Shown here: one piece after another, positions 7,175 to 8,105 of the stretch
Layout: the number at the start of each line of letters is the position of its first letter
How positions within the stretch are numbered: position 1 is the stretch's first letter
From: Candidatus Rokuibacteriota bacterium
GTDB lineage: Bacteria; Methylomirabilota; Methylomirabilia; Rokubacteriales; CSP1-6
NCBI GenBank assembly: GCA_016177555.1
Contig: JACOVB010000027.1
Coordinates: 1-8,105 of the forward strand
DNA length: 8,105 nucleotides
Direction: 5' to 3'
Program-made: the position numbers and the translations under genes
Notes under the pieces: generated by a model
The model's database searches: none
Seen by the model: only the letters and a program-made list of their open reading frames with translations
Told to the model about the DNA's origin: nothing

Positions 7175-8105
7175 ATCCCTCGACGCTCGTCGATCCCATC
7201 ACCCTCGCGGTGGTGAAGGGCGGCCTCGAGCAGATCGTCGACGAGATGGACGCCATCATCGTCCGGGCCGCGTTCTCCCCCGTCATCTCGGAGCAGCTGG
7301 ACCGGGCCAGCGGCGTCTTCCATCCGCGGACGGGCGAGGTGGTGGCCCAGGGACGGCTCACCCTGCCCATCTTCATGACGGCGATGCAGTTCTCCGTCCA
7401 GGCGGCGATGGCCGCGGCAGGGCGCCGGGGCGGCTTCAGGCCGGGAGACATCTACATCCTGAACAATCCCTATCTCGGGGGCACCCACCTGCCGGACGTC
7501 AAGCTCGTCATGCCCGTGTTCCAGGGCGAGGAGATCCTGGCGCTGCTGGCGGCGTGTGGCCACTGGAACGACATCGGGGGCTCGACCCCGGGGGGGTTCG
7601 CCCCGGGCGCCACCGAGATCCACCAGGAAGGCCTTCTCATCAACCCGGTCCCGCTTTACCGGGAGGGACGGCTCCAGGAGGATCTGCTGGGGCTTCTCCT
7701 CGACAATGTCCGCGTCCCGGAGGAGCGTCGGGGCGACCTCCAGGCCGTCGTCTCCGCCCTGCAAGTCGGGGCCGGTCGCTACACCGACCTCATCGCCCGC
7801 TACGGAGCGGACACGGTCAATGCCTGCTTCGACGAGCTGAACGACCGCTCGGAGCAGCACATGCGCGCCCTGATCCGCGAGATTCCCGACGGCACCTACG
7901 TCTTCGAGGACGCCGTGGACAATGACGGCCACGTCCCGAGTCCGCTGCTCGTCCACCTCGCGCTGGCGGTGGCCGGGGACCGCATGACCTTCGACTTCAG
8001 CAAGTCCTCGCCCCCCGCCCGCGGGCCCGTCAATCTGCCCCGCAAGACGTGCATCGCCTCGTGCCAGATCGCCATCAAGCACATCTTCCCCGAGGTCACG
8101 ATCAA
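7171..8105 (+). CDS. hyuB: HyuB-type hydantoinase/oxoprolinase subunit B (3' partial)
   Basis: The frame opens at ATG 7171 (ATGA overlap with hyuA) and stays open to the right edge. It gives 311 complete codons of a protein that is usually 520-590 residues. The protein begins MNPSTLVDPITLAVVKGGLE, the standard HyuB opening. Motifs are FSPVISEQLDRASGVF (35-50), FRPGDIYILNNPYLGGTHLPD (89-109), GHWNDIGG (130-137), GATEIHQEGL (146-155) and LDNVRVPEERRGDL (177-190). As I recall the acetone carboxylase alpha subunit, its metal is held by His, Asp and His at spacing +3 and +25. H106, D109 and H131 here match that spacing, so the metal site looks intact. Most HyuB proteins have HHAD where this one has HWND. 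I believe this is a recurrent subfamily trait. It is the catalytic partner of HyuA and is expected to be cytosolic. Confidence 0.9.
   Translation, partial: MNPSTLVDPITLAVVKGGLEQIVDEMDAIIVRAAFSPVISEQLDRASGVFHPRTGEVVAQGRLTLPIFMTAMQFSVQAAMAAAGRRGGFRPGDIYILNNPYLGGTHLPDVKLVMPVFQGEEILALLAACGHWNDIGGSTPGGFAPGATEIHQEGLLINPVPLYREGRLQEDLLGLLLDNVRVPEERRGDLQAVVSALQVGAGRYTDLIARYGADTVNACFDELNDRSEQHMRALIREIPDGTYVFEDAVDNDGHVPSPLLVHLALAVAGDRMTFDFSKSSPPARGPVNLPRKTCIASCQIAIKHIFPEVTI

Overview
The window comes from a GC-rich bacterium with strongly G/C-biased third codon positions and several GTG starts. Every gene lies on the + strand and there is almost no non-coding space. The exact lineage cannot be fixed from this stretch. 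The signal peptide on the binding protein fits a Gram-negative or otherwise double-membraned organism. A GC-rich proteobacterium or a soil lineage of the Rokubacteria/NC10 type would fit, but that is a weak inference.

Layout: (1) 2-439 is the C-terminal part of an NAD(P)-dependent beta-hydroxyacid dehydrogenase of the 3-hydroxyisobutyrate dehydrogenase family, cut by the left edge. (2) 496-5118 is a complete branched-chain-amino-acid-type (HAAT/Liv) ABC importer in the classical order: periplasmic binding protein, LivH, LivM, LivG, LivF. (3) 5138-7174 is a full-length HyuA-type ATP-dependent hydantoinase/oxoprolinase subunit. (4) 7171-8105 is the first 311 codons of its HyuB partner, cut by the right edge.

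Spacing suggests one transcription unit from at least 496 to the right edge. The gaps and overlaps are 65 nt (binding protein to livH), 1 nt (livH-livM), a 4-nt GTGA overlap (livM-livG), a 14-nt overlap (livG-livF), 19 nt (livF-hyuA) and a 4-nt ATGA overlap (hyuA-hyuB). The dehydrogenase ends 56 nt before the binding protein and may belong to the same unit. The only large gap inside the transporter holds a perfect GC-rich hairpin. This is a plausible device for making more binding protein than permease.

The simplest reading is an uptake-and-use operon. The Liv-type importer brings in a small polar compound and HyuAB acts on it in the cytoplasm by ATP-dependent ring opening or carboxylation. 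Candidates are a cyclic amide or ureide such as a hydantoin or 5-oxoproline, or a ketone-like substrate. The real substrate cannot be read from the sequence. I found no clearly undescribed system, and no mobile element, CRISPR array or RNA gene. The points most worth a second look are the transporter-HyuAB linkage with an unknown substrate, the intercistronic hairpin, and the HyuB subfamily motifs.
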